This document shows positions 49,984 through 58,075 of a stretch of 58,144 bases of DNA, piece after piece (position 1 is the first letter of the stretch; every line of letters begins with the position of its first letter). A model generated the notes under the pieces. That model saw only the letters and a list, made by a program, of their open reading frames with translations, was not told where the DNA came from and ran no database searches. This DNA is from Mesorhizobium sp. WSM3860 (lineage in GTDB: Bacteria > Pseudomonadota > Alphaproteobacteria > Rhizobiales > Rhizobiaceae), in assembly GCF_002294995.1 (NCBI RefSeq), contig NZ_NSGF01000028.1:1-58144 (forward strand). The letters run 5' to 3'. Both the position numbers and the translations under genes were made by a program.

Positions 49984-51477
49984 ATGCCACAGCGCAATGA
50001 CACGGCCATATGGTCCGGCCTGTTCCGGATTTCGGCCGAATCCGGACAAACCCTCCAGGCACAGATCCGCCAGGCGATCGTCGCAGCCATCCTCGACCGG
50101 CAGATCGCCGCTTCGATGCCGCTGCCGTCATGCCGAATTCTGGCGGAAAAGCTCGGGGTTGCCCGCGGCACGGTGGTGCTTGCCTTCCAGCAGCTGGTCG
50201 ACCAGGGTTTTCTGGTAGCGCGCGAGCGGCGCGGCCACTTCGTCAACCCTGAAGTGCTGGCTACCCCCGCCAAGCCGCACCAGAAGGCGCCCGACCAGCA
50301 GAACGAGATCGACTGGAAGGCGCGTCGGCAGATCGCCGCCAGCGACATGCCGCCGCCGGCCAAGCACGACAACTGGATCAAGTCCTCCTACCCGTTCGTC
50401 TACGGGCAGTTCGATCCGGCGCTGTTTCCGACCGCCGAATGGCGCGAGTGCAACCGCATGGCGCTCGCGGTGCTGGAGATCCGCAACTGGGCATCCGACA
50501 TGGTGGATCGGGACGATCCGCTGCTCATCGAGCAGATCCAGGCCCGGCTTTTGCCGCGGCGCGGCATCTTCGCCAATCCGGACGAGATCATCGTGACGCT
50601 GGGCGCGCAGAACGCGCTCTATATGCTCGCCTCGCTGCTGATGACCAAGGGCTCGAAGGTGGCCATGGAAGACCCCGGCTATCCGGATGCCCGCTCGATC
50701 TTCCGGCTCGCCGGCGCCGATATCCAGCCGGTTCCGGTCGACCAGTCGGGTATCGTGACCTCGGCGATCCCCAGCGATTCCGGCTTTGTCTTCGTCACCC
50801 CCAGCCACCATTGCCCGACCATGGTGCCGCTGTCGGCGGAGCGCCGGCAGGATCTCCTGGCGCGGGCCAACCGCAACAACCAGATCATCATCGAAGACGG
50901 CTATGACAGCCAGCTTCTCGACGAGGCGCCGCAGCAGGCGCTGAAGAGCCTCGATCGCTCGGGCCGCGTCATCTATGTCGGCTCGATGTCGAAGACGCTG
51001 GCTCCGGGTCTGAGGCTCGGCTACATCGTCGCTTCGGCAGGACTGATTGCCGAGCTTCGCGCGTTGCGCCGCTTCATGCTCAGGCACCCGCCGGCAAACA
51101 ACCAGCGCGCCGTTGCGCTGTTTTTGTCGCTCGGCCATCACGAGGCGCTGGTGCGCAGGCTCTCCGCCGCTTTCGACGAGCGGCGCAAGCGTCTGGTCCA
51201 TGCGATTTCCGCTTTCCTGCCAGAGTGGCGCTCGACCGACTCGGCGGGCGGCACATCGTTGTGGCTGGAGGGCCCGCGCGGCACCGATTCACGAGGGCTC
51301 GCCGAAGCGGCCGCTTCGCGCAGCGTCATCATCGAACCCGGCGACCGGTTCTTCGACCGCAGCGAAAAGCCGTCGCGTTTCATGCGCTTGGGCATCTCTT
51401 CGATCTCGCTGCAGCACATCGAGCCCGGGATCCGGGAACTCGCCACGGCGGCCGGCCGCAGGCCCGCTGCCGCCTGA
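49984..51477 (+). CDS. MocR/PdxR-type transcriptional regulator (GntR-aminotransferase fusion)
   Basis: The 497-residue protein has a winged helix at about 15-90 (LQAQIRQAIVAAILDRQIAA, LGVARGTVVLAFQQLVDQGF) fused to a fold type I aminotransferase domain (about 120-490). The PLP lysine is in YVGSMSKTLAPGLRLGY (K337), and the PLP-contacting Asp in IIEDGYDSQLL. Such regulators bind PLP and control vitamin B6, GABA or amino-acid genes. The target is not evident; the next gene downstream (MttB type) is separated by a terminator, so it is a candidate only by position. Confidence 0.92.
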   Translation: MPQRNDTAIWSGLFRISAESGQTLQAQIRQAIVAAILDRQIAASMPLPSCRILAEKLGVARGTVVLAFQQLVDQGFLVARERRGHFVNPEVLATPAKPHQKAPDQQNEIDWKARRQIAASDMPPPAKHDNWIKSSYPFVYGQFDPALFPTAEWRECNRMALAVLEIRNWASDMVDRDDPLLIEQIQARLLPRRGIFANPDEIIVTLGAQNALYMLASLLMTKGSKVAMEDPGYPDARSIFRLAGADIQPVPVDQSGIVTSAIPSDSGFVFVTPSHHCPTMVPLSAERRQDLLARANRNNQIIIEDGYDSQLLDEAPQQALKSLDRSGRVIYVGSMSKTLAPGLRLGYIVASAGLIAELRALRRFMLRHPPANNQRAVALFLSLGHHEALVRRLSAAFDERRKRLVHAISAFLPEWRSTDSAGGTSLWLEGPRGTDSRGLAEAAASRSVIIEPGDRFFDRSEKPSRFMRLGISSISLQHIEPGIRELATAAGRRPAAA

Positions 51478-51497
51478 TCACCCCGGACTGGGAAATG

Positions 51498-51526
51498 AGA
51501 GCCGGCGTTTCGTCGGCTCTTTTTTT
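51498..51526 (+). terminator. Rho-independent terminator of the MocR gene
   Basis: AGAGCCGGCG (51498-51507), loop TTT, CGTCGGCTCT (51511-51520) form a 10-bp stem with one G-T pair, directly followed by a run of T residues to 51526. It lies 21 bases after the MocR stop codon. Confidence 0.9.
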
Positions 51527-51695
51527 GGCGCGCCCCAATCGCTTTAGCATTCTGGTATATTCGACGGGACTGGCTGGCTCATAGGCTGTGCCAATGCCGA
51601 CGGCATAGTCGAGGCATAAAGGGGACGAGGCAGGCCGATGGTGGACCAACCGCCGCGCATCCTGCCCCTGAAAAAGCAAAGGTGGAGTGCTTTCC

Positions 51696-53285
51696 ATGTC
51701 AGTGGCTCTTGAGAAGCAGGAAGCGTCGTCGGACCAGCGTTCGCGACGGTCCGGCGGGCGCGAAGCGCGCCGCGCGATGCGGGCAGCGCCGCTCGCAGAC
51801 GAGATCCGTCCGGTGCGAGCCGGCCTCGAAGGCGGCAGCTACGGACCATTGAGCCAGAACGACAAGGAACGCATCCATGAAGCGGTGCTGACGCTTCTGG
51901 AGACGGTGGGCTTCGCCAATGCCATCCCCTCCTGCATCGAGGCGCTGACCCGGGTGGGCGGCACCTATGGCGACGACGGCCGCATCCGCCTGCCGCGCGC
52001 GCTGGTCCTCGACACGATCAAGAAGGCGGCGCGCCACTTCACGCTTCACGGCCAGGATCCCAAGCACGACATGGTCATCCAGGGCAAGCGCGTCCATTAC
52101 GGCACGGCGGGCGCCGCGGTGCATCTGGTCGATGTGGAGAAGCGCGAGTACCGCGAATCGCAGCTGCAGGACATTTACGACGCCGCCCGGCTGGTCGATG
52201 GGCTCGACAACATCCACTTCTTCCAGCGCACCATGGTGCCGCGCGACATCCCCGATCCGCTCGAGATGGATTTCAACACGCTCTATGCCTGCGTGATGGG
52301 GACGTCGAAACATGTCGGCACCTCGTTCACGGTGCGCGAGAACGTCAAGCCGGCGCTGGAGATGCTCTATGCGATCGCCGGCGGCGAGGAGAATTTCCGG
52401 GCGCGACCGTTCGTGTCGAACTCGAACTGCTTCGTTGTGCCGCCGATGAAGTTCGCCGAGGACGCCTGCGGCGTGCTCGAGGCCTGCGTCGAGGGCGGCA
52501 TTCCGATCCTGCTTTTGTCTGCCGGCCAGGCCGGCGCCACGGCTCCCGCCGCGATTGCCGGCGCCGTCGTGCAGGCGGTGGCCGAGGTGCTGATGGGCCT
52601 GGTCTATGTCAACGCGATCAAGCCCGGCCATCCGGCGATTTTCGGCACCTGGCCCTTCGTGTCGGATCTCAGGACCGGCGCCATGTCCGGCGGTTCGGCC
52701 GAGCAGGCGGTGTTGACCGCGGCCTGCGCGCAGATGGCGCAATATTACGACCTGCCGGGCGGCTCGGCGGCCGGCATGACGGATTCGAAGCTGCCCGACA
52801 TCCAGTCCGGCTATGAGAAAGGCATCACCGATGTGATGGCCGGTCTTGCCGGCCTCAACCTCGTCTACGAATCGGCCGGCATGCATGCCTCGCTGCTCGG
52901 CTTCTGCCTCGAAAGCCTGATCATCGACAACGACATGCTCGGCCACTGCCTGCGATGCGTGCGCGGCATCGAGGTGACGGACGAGGCGCTGTCGATCGAC
53001 ACGATCGCCGATGTCTGCCTCAAGGGCCCCGGCCACTATCTCGGCAACGAGCAGACTTTGAAGCTGATGCAGACCGAATATTTTTATCCCGCAGTTGGCG
53101 ATCGTTTCTCGCCCAAGGAATGGAACGAGAAGGGCCGGCCCGACATTTTGCAGCGGGCGATCGCCGAGAAGAAGCGCGTGCTGGCCGAGCGCTTCCCGCG
53201 CCATGTGTCGCGGCTCATCGACGACAAGCTGCGCGCGCGCTTCGGCGAGATGATCAAGCTGCCGCGCAACAAAATGGGCGGCTGA
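51696..53285 (+). CDS. Trimethylamine-methyltransferase (MttB) superfamily protein, non-pyrrolysine type
   Basis: The 529-residue protein belongs to the MttB superfamily (SQNDKERIHEAVLTLLETVG, LLLSAGQAGATAPAAIAGAV, SGGSAEQAVLTAACAQMAQY). In methanogens MttB contains pyrrolysine; here the frame has no internal TAG, so it is a Pyl-less member. Characterised Pyl-less members demethylate quaternary amines such as glycine betaine onto a corrinoid protein. No corrinoid-binding protein or second methyltransferase is in the window, so the partner must be elsewhere. ATG 51696 has GGTGGAG eight bases upstream. It is monocistronic here. Confidence 0.88.
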   Translation: MSVALEKQEASSDQRSRRSGGREARRAMRAAPLADEIRPVRAGLEGGSYGPLSQNDKERIHEAVLTLLETVGFANAIPSCIEALTRVGGTYGDDGRIRLPRALVLDTIKKAARHFTLHGQDPKHDMVIQGKRVHYGTAGAAVHLVDVEKREYRESQLQDIYDAARLVDGLDNIHFFQRTMVPRDIPDPLEMDFNTLYACVMGTSKHVGTSFTVRENVKPALEMLYAIAGGEENFRARPFVSNSNCFVVPPMKFAEDACGVLEACVEGGIPILLLSAGQAGATAPAAIAGAVVQAVAEVLMGLVYVNAIKPGHPAIFGTWPFVSDLRTGAMSGGSAEQAVLTAACAQMAQYYDLPGGSAAGMTDSKLPDIQSGYEKGITDVMAGLAGLNLVYESAGMHASLLGFCLESLIIDNDMLGHCLRCVRGIEVTDEALSIDTIADVCLKGPGHYLGNEQTLKLMQTEYFYPAVGDRFSPKEWNEKGRPDILQRAIAEKKRVLAERFPRHVSRLIDDKLRARFGEMIKLPRNKMGG

Positions 53286-53303
53286 TCTTTCCGATCTCGC
53301 AGA

Positions 53304-53702
53304 TCACTCTGCACGCAGCCCATAGCGCTCGACGACTTCGGCGTTGATCAGCTTGGCATGCAGCGTCATCAGCACGATCTGCGCATCGAAGCTGTCGCCG
53401 GCTTCGAGCGCGGCCTCGATGCGGCGCTCGGCTTCCAAAGTGTGCTCCCTGCCATTGGCCCGCTCGAAGGTTTCCGCTCCGGCGACGCAATAGCTGCAGA
53501 GTTGCGCCACCGATTGGTAAGTCTGAGGGGGCGGCTCCTCGGGCCATTGATCCTTCATCAGGTTGACGATGGTGAGCTTGACGCCCTCAGGCACCAGCGC
53601 CGGATGCAAGTCGACTTTGCGCAAGGCATCGTCGAGCTGGCGCAAGTCGCCCGAACGCCCGAACATGCCGAGGAAGCCGAGGGAAGAGCGCCGTTTCGCC
53701 AC
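53304..53702 (-). CDS. Hypothetical protein
   Basis: I do not recognise the family. The 132-residue protein starts MAKRRSSLGFLGMFGRSGDL and is soluble, mostly helical, with LCSYCVAGAETFERANG and a C-terminal VLMTLHAKLINAEVVERYGL. No signal, membrane segment or catalytic motif is visible. It converges on the MttB gene with 18 bases between the stop codons and has its own upstream region before 53784. Confidence 0.65.
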   Translation of the reverse strand: MAKRRSSLGFLGMFGRSGDLRQLDDALRKVDLHPALVPEGVKLTIVNLMKDQWPEEPPPQTYQSVAQLCSYCVAGAETFERANGREHTLEAERRIEAALEAGDSFDAQIVLMTLHAKLINAEVVERYGLRAE

Positions 53703-53783
53703 GGTGGTCCTTTCGTTCCGATGTCTCGTGACTCATATGGGGATCGGGGATCGTTTTGCATCGGATCTTCCGGCAAGCAGCGT

Positions 53784-55283
53784 TCAGGCCAGCCAAGGGA
53801 TTAATGCGAAGTCGCGCTGGAGAAGCGCCTCCGCGCTTTCCAGCGCGCCCTCGATCCAACCATGGCTGTTGGACCAGGCTTCCCCGCAGATGTGGATGTC
53901 CGGCGCCAGATCGTGGGTTTCGCCAGCGCTCGCAACGTCGACCCCGCGGGCCCATAGATGGATGGCTCCACCAAAGGTTCCTGCACCCCAGTCCCGGGCG
54001 AAACCGCCCATCGCATCCTCAGGCTTCGATGCCAAGCCGTAGACTTCGATCATCTGGCGATGGATTTCCGCCAGCACCGGATGATCCGGAGGCAGGACGG
54101 CAAAGCCATCCTGCGCGTCAAGCAGTGGCAGCAGCTTGCGCCAGTAGCCGATGGCAGGGCCATCGCAATAGATCACGACGGCGCCCTTTTGCGCGGTTCC
54201 GCGATCGCCCGCGGCGCGACTAAAATGCCATATCTGACGGACAGGCAAATCGGTGACGCTGTGGCCGCCCTGAATTCCAAGGCGTTCCCACCAGGCATCC
54301 CGGTAGCAGGCGGCAAGCACAAGCATGGGCCAGGCAACGACTCGGCGCGCAGGGTCGGCGAACCGTTCGGCCAGCAGCGGACCGGATTTTGCGGCAAGCG
54401 CGCTCAGCGGTTCCCGCGGCAAGGCCAGAATGACCTTGCGAGCCGCAACCCCAGAGACATCGCCACCACTGGCGACAGACAGGACTGCCCCTTCGCCGGT
54501 CGGCGTCAGCCCGACCACAGCATGTCCGCAATGGACCGCGCCGCCACTATCGTGGATGCGATCTTTGAGCCTCTCAGCTACCCGTTGGAACCCTCCGTCA
54601 GGCGAGAGATAGGGCCGCCCGCCGCTCAGCTCGCTAAGCGCCAGCCTGAAAATCTCGGCGGCGTTCGGTCCGTCAACCATCAGGGAATATCCGATCGCCC
54701 CCTCGAGGTACGCCAATTCCTCGCGGGTAAGCACAGTCGCGAGCACCTCGCGCGCCGTCCAGTGGCTCAGCGGCCGGCCGCGATAGGCAAGCCCGCGCGC
54801 TGCCTTGTTCCAGTCATCCCGGCCGAATTTCGAGGCTCCGGGAGCGATCCTTTCGGCTGCGGTCCTCATCAGCCGCGCGGGACCCTTTTCCTGTGTCCGA
54901 CGCGACACCGCGAAAGGAAACAGCCGCCGTGGCGCGAAACGCGATATCCTGCCGTAAGGAATGCTCCTGCCGCGCAGATGGAGGACGTTTTGGTCCGAGG
55001 CGATGACGAAGGGCGAGGTCCCGATACCGAGGCTTTCAAGCAAATTCACCAGTAGCCGGTGCTCAGGCATCAGCATGGTTGCGCCGAGGTTGATGTCGAA
55101 GTCCGGTTCCCCAGGGAAGGATACGGAGGACGCCCGCCCGCCGACGCGGTCTGCAGCCTCGAAAACCTTGACTCTCAGCTTCTTGTTGCTTTGATCAAGT
55201 AGCCGCCAGGCCGCAAACAGGCCGGCCATGCCGGCGCCAACCACTGCGACATCCAGTACTTTGTCCGGCGCGGTATTGTCCAT
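53784..55283 (-). CDS. FAD-dependent amine-oxidase-like protein
   Basis: The 499-residue protein begins with the dinucleotide-binding VAVVGAGMAGLFAAWRLLDQ, a RVGGRA segment and GATMLMPEH, and ends with ICGEAWSNSHGWIEGALESA, the FAD-binding C-terminus of flavin amine oxidases and of L-amino-acid oxidases such as tryptophan 2-monooxygenases. It oxidises an amine or amino acid, probably in the cytoplasm as no signal is present. ATG 55283 gives the family N-terminus. A divergent 31-residue RiPP-like peptide gene starts 163 bases away; a functional link is speculative. Confidence 0.82.
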   Translation of the reverse strand: MDNTAPDKVLDVAVVGAGMAGLFAAWRLLDQSNKKLRVKVFEAADRVGGRASSVSFPGEPDFDINLGATMLMPEHRLLVNLLESLGIGTSPFVIASDQNVLHLRGRSIPYGRISRFAPRRLFPFAVSRRTQEKGPARLMRTAAERIAPGASKFGRDDWNKAARGLAYRGRPLSHWTAREVLATVLTREELAYLEGAIGYSLMVDGPNAAEIFRLALSELSGGRPYLSPDGGFQRVAERLKDRIHDSGGAVHCGHAVVGLTPTGEGAVLSVASGGDVSGVAARKVILALPREPLSALAAKSGPLLAERFADPARRVVAWPMLVLAACYRDAWWERLGIQGGHSVTDLPVRQIWHFSRAAGDRGTAQKGAVVIYCDGPAIGYWRKLLPLLDAQDGFAVLPPDHPVLAEIHRQMIEVYGLASKPEDAMGGFARDWGAGTFGGAIHLWARGVDVASAGETHDLAPDIHICGEAWSNSHGWIEGALESAEALLQRDFALIPWLA

Positions 55284-55445
55284 CAAGCCCGCACTAACAC
55301 GGGCCGGCGGGCATGCGCACCACCAGGTGTTGATTTTCCACGCTAAAACCGAGATTCTACCACCGCGCCGCAATGACGGGCTTGATTTGCCCAACCGGTC
55401 GGTTCATCAAGCGCGGATTGGGATTTTGATTACAGGCGGGGACCT

Positions 55446-55541
55446 ATGAAAAAGGCATATCAGCCACCGGTTATTCGCAAGGTGGGACTGCTGTCCAGCG
55501 TGACAGCCATCGTCGCGATTTCCGGGGCGAAGCCTGCTTAA
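55446..55541 (+). CDS. Putative RiPP precursor with lasso-peptide-type leader (31 aa)
   Basis: The open frame encodes a 31-residue peptide that begins MKKAYQPPVIRKVGLLSSVT and continues AIVAISGAKPA. The pattern Y-x-P-x-x-x-x-x-G-x-L-x-x-x-T matches the leader recognised by the RRE/B1 protein in lasso peptide systems, and short proteins of this form are annotated in rhizobia as putative RiPP precursors. After the conserved Thr only 11 residues remain, which is short for a lasso core. A GC-rich ribosome site (GGCGGGGA) precedes ATG 55446 and a strong terminator follows at 55600, so it looks like a real one-gene unit. No cyclase or peptidase gene is in the window. Confidence 0.7.
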   Translation: MKKAYQPPVIRKVGLLSSVTAIVAISGAKPA

Positions 55542-55599
55542 AGGCCTAAGTTGCTTGCGGGCTGGCAGCCGGCCGGCATTCTCTAGCTGCTTGTCTGAG

Positions 55600-55637
55600 G
55601 GCGGCCTGATTCCGTCAGGCCGCCTTCGCTATTTTTC
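55600..55637 (+). terminator. Probable terminator after the RiPP-like gene
   Basis: GGCGGCCTGA (55600-55609), loop TTCCG, TCAGGCCGCC (55615-55624) form a perfect 10-bp stem, followed by TTCGCTATTTTT. The T-rich side is on the plus strand, so it ends transcription coming from 55446 rather than from the converging dehydratase gene. Confidence 0.75.
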
Positions 55638-55657
55638 GGAAGCTGCGCGACGCTTGC

Positions 55658-57463
55658 TCAATGATTGTCGCGCGGCACGCCTCTGGTGTGCGCGACATCC
55701 TGATATTTCACCGCCGGCTTCAGCACCATGCCGGCCGAGAACTGGTCGACCATGCCGCGCTGGATCTCCTGCCAGGGCGTCTGGTGCTCGGGATAGTCAT
55801 AGCCGCCATCGCCCTGCAGCGCTGCCCGCCGCCTGGCGATCTCCTCGTCGCTGACAAGGATATCGGCGGTGCCCTTCCTCAGGTCGATGCGGACCCGGTC
55901 GCCGGTCTTGAGCAGCGCCAGCCCGCCGCCGACCGCTGCCTCCGGCGAGGCGTTGAGGATCGAGGGCGAACCCGACGTGCCGGACTGGCGGCCGTCGCCG
56001 ATGCAGGCCAGCGAATGGATGCCCTTCTTGATGAGATGGGCCGGCGGCTGCATGTTGACCACCTCGGCGCCGCCCGGATAGCCGACCGGACCGGCGCCGC
56101 GCATGAACAGGATCGTGTGCTCGTCGATGCCCTGCGCCGGATCGTCGATGCGGGCGTGGTAATCCTCGGGGCCGTCGAAGACCATGGCGTTGCCTTCGAA
56201 AGCCTCCGGATCGTTCGGGTTCGAGAGATAGCGCTCGCGGAATTCGGGCGAGATGCCGCTGGTCTTCATGATGGCGGAATCGAACAGATTGCCCTTGAGG
56301 TTGATGAAGCCGGCATTGCTCTTGAGCGGCTTGTCGACGCCGCGGATGACATCGTGATTTTCGTTGACCGCGGCGCGGCAATTGTCGCCGATCGACTTGC
56401 CGTTGACGGTGATCGCGTCGGGGTGCGGCAATAGCCCGCCCTTCAGCAGCTCCGCCACGACGGCCGGCACGCCGCCGGCATGGTGATAGTCCTCGCCGAG
56501 ATACTCGCCCGTCGGCTGCAGGTTGACGATCAGCGGCACGTTGAGGCCGATGTTCTGCCAGTCGTCATTGTCGAGCGGCACGCCGAGATGGCGGGCGATG
56601 GCATTGAGGTGGATCGGCGCGTTCGTCGAGCCGCCGATCGCCGAATTGACGACGATGGCATTCTCGAACGCTTGGCGGGTCATGATGTCCGACGGCTTCA
56701 GATCCTCATGCACCATATCGACGATGCGCTTGCCGGTCTCGTAGGCAATCTGGCCGCGCTCGCGATAGGGCGCGGGGATGGCGGCCGAGCCCGGCAGCTG
56801 CATGCCGAGCGCCTCGGCCAGCGAGTTCATGGTGGTGGCGGTGCCCATGGTGTTGCAATAGCCGGTCGACGGTGCCGAGGAGGCGACGATGTCCATGAAC
56901 TCGTCATAGTTGATCTCGCCGGCCGACAGCCGCTGGCGCGATTCCCAGACGATGGTGCCGGAGCCGGTGCGCTTGCCCTTATGCCAGCCATTGAGCATCG
57001 GGCCGACCGAAAGCGCGATCGCCGGAATGTTGACGGTCGCCGCCGCCATCAAGAGCGCGGGCGTGGTCTTGTCGCAGCCGATGGCCAGCACGACACCGTC
57101 GAGCGGATAGCCGTAGAGCACCTCGACGAGGCTCAGATAGGCGAGATTGCGGTCGAGCGCCGCCGTCGGGCGCTTGCCGGTCTCCTGGATCGGGTGACAC
57201 GGGAACTCGAAGGGGATGCCGCCCATGGAGACAATGCCTTCGCGCACGCGCTTGGCGAGCTCGAGATGGTGCCGGTTGCAGGGCGAGAGATCGGAACCCG
57301 TCTGCGCGATGCCGATCAGCGGCTTGCCCGACATCAGCTCGGCGCGGGTCAGCCCGTAATTGAGGTAGCGCTCGAGATAGAGCGCCGTCATGCCCGGGTT
57401 GTCGGGATTGTCGAACCACTCCTGCGAGCGAAATTTCTTCTTCTTGGTGGGGGCGCCTGCCAT
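55658..57463 (-). CDS. IlvD/Edd-family dehydratase, sugar-acid (L-arabinonate/D-xylonate) type
   Basis: The 601-residue enzyme dehydrates a dihydroxy acid with an iron-sulfur cluster. Cys62 (SPCNRHH), Cys130 (IGCDKTT) and Cys203 (TGYCNTMG) are at the spacing I recall for the [2Fe-2S] pentonate dehydratase of Rhizobium leguminosarum, and the DKTTPALLMA lysine follows the second Cys. The C-terminal CIGDGRQSGTSGSPSILNAS is the family's catalytic serine region. The lysine-rich start (MAGAPTKKKKFRSQEWFDNP) also suits the pentonate group rather than valine-pathway IlvD. ATG 57463 is chosen for that reason. Likely pathway: non-phosphorylated arabinose or xylose breakdown. Confidence 0.88.
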   Translation of the reverse strand: MAGAPTKKKKFRSQEWFDNPDNPGMTALYLERYLNYGLTRAELMSGKPLIGIAQTGSDLSPCNRHHLELAKRVREGIVSMGGIPFEFPCHPIQETGKRPTAALDRNLAYLSLVEVLYGYPLDGVVLAIGCDKTTPALLMAAATVNIPAIALSVGPMLNGWHKGKRTGSGTIVWESRQRLSAGEINYDEFMDIVASSAPSTGYCNTMGTATTMNSLAEALGMQLPGSAAIPAPYRERGQIAYETGKRIVDMVHEDLKPSDIMTRQAFENAIVVNSAIGGSTNAPIHLNAIARHLGVPLDNDDWQNIGLNVPLIVNLQPTGEYLGEDYHHAGGVPAVVAELLKGGLLPHPDAITVNGKSIGDNCRAAVNENHDVIRGVDKPLKSNAGFINLKGNLFDSAIMKTSGISPEFRERYLSNPNDPEAFEGNAMVFDGPEDYHARIDDPAQGIDEHTILFMRGAGPVGYPGGAEVVNMQPPAHLIKKGIHSLACIGDGRQSGTSGSPSILNASPEAAVGGGLALLKTGDRVRIDLRKGTADILVSDEEIARRRAALQGDGGYDYPEHQTPWQEIQRGMVDQFSAGMVLKPAVKYQDVAHTRGVPRDNH

Positions 57464-57613
57464 CGTGGTCTCCGTATTTGTATGACAAATCGATATGACA
57501 ACGCGCTCATGCAGGCAAGAGGCAGACACGCCGCAGACCCGCACTTTGGTGCGATAGACATGGAAAGGGCCGCGCGCTAGGACCAATCGACGTCAGCAAT
57601 CCGGGAGGTCTTG

Positions 57614-58063
57614 ATGGCTTTGGTGATCGAAGGCGAGGAGCGGATCGCCGCACCCGTCGAGAAAGTGTGGGAAGCCCTCAACGACCCGGAAATCCTGAAG
57701 GAGGCGATTCCCGGCTGCCAGAGCCTGGAAAAGAAATCGGACACCGAGATGGCCGCCACCGTGGTGCTGAAGATCGGGCCGATCAAGGCGACCTTCAACG
57801 GCGAGGTCATGCTGAAGAATCTCAAGCCGCCGCATTCCTACACGATCCAGGGCGAAGGCAAGGGCGGCATCGCCGGCTTCGCCAAGGGCGGCGCCGACGT
57901 GACGCTGACCGCCGACGGCGCGGACACGACGGTCCTGAAATACGCCGCCAAGGCCGAGGTCGGCGGCAAGATCGCGCAGCTCGGCAGCCGGCTGATCGAA
58001 TCGACCTCGAAGAAGCTGGCCGGCCAGTTCTTCTCGACCTTTGGCGAGAAGGTTAGCGCCTAG
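57614..58063 (+). CDS. CoxG-like SRPBCC family protein
   Basis: The 149-residue protein is a START/SRPBCC-fold member of the carbon-monoxide-dehydrogenase subunit G group (MALVIEGEERIAAPVEKVWE, LNDPEILKEAIPGCQSLEK, then IGPIKATFNGEV). CoxG-like proteins help mature or recruit molybdenum hydroxylases at the membrane. No Mo-hydroxylase genes are visible, but the window ends just downstream. ATG 57614 has GGGAGG five bases upstream. The C-terminus ends next to a mobile element. Confidence 0.88.
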   Translation: MALVIEGEERIAAPVEKVWEALNDPEILKEAIPGCQSLEKKSDTEMAATVVLKIGPIKATFNGEVMLKNLKPPHSYTIQGEGKGGIAGFAKGGADVTLTADGADTTVLKYAAKAEVGGKIAQLGSRLIESTSKKLAGQFFSTFGEKVSA

Positions 58064-58075
58064 AGCCGGATGATT

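Noticed and set aside
51699..53204. 501-codon open frame opposite the MttB homologue
   Set aside because: Shadow of a well-recognised gene; composition is typical of antisense frames (many His, Arg, Ala).
51696..53285. Pyrrolysine-containing MttB
   Set aside because: The frame contains no internal TAG codon, and no pyl genes are present; it is a Pyl-less homologue.
55284..55657. Complete lasso peptide cluster around the RiPP-like peptide
   Set aside because: No B1/B2, C or D genes are visible; neighbours are an amine oxidase and a sugar-acid dehydratase, so only an orphan precursor can be claimed.
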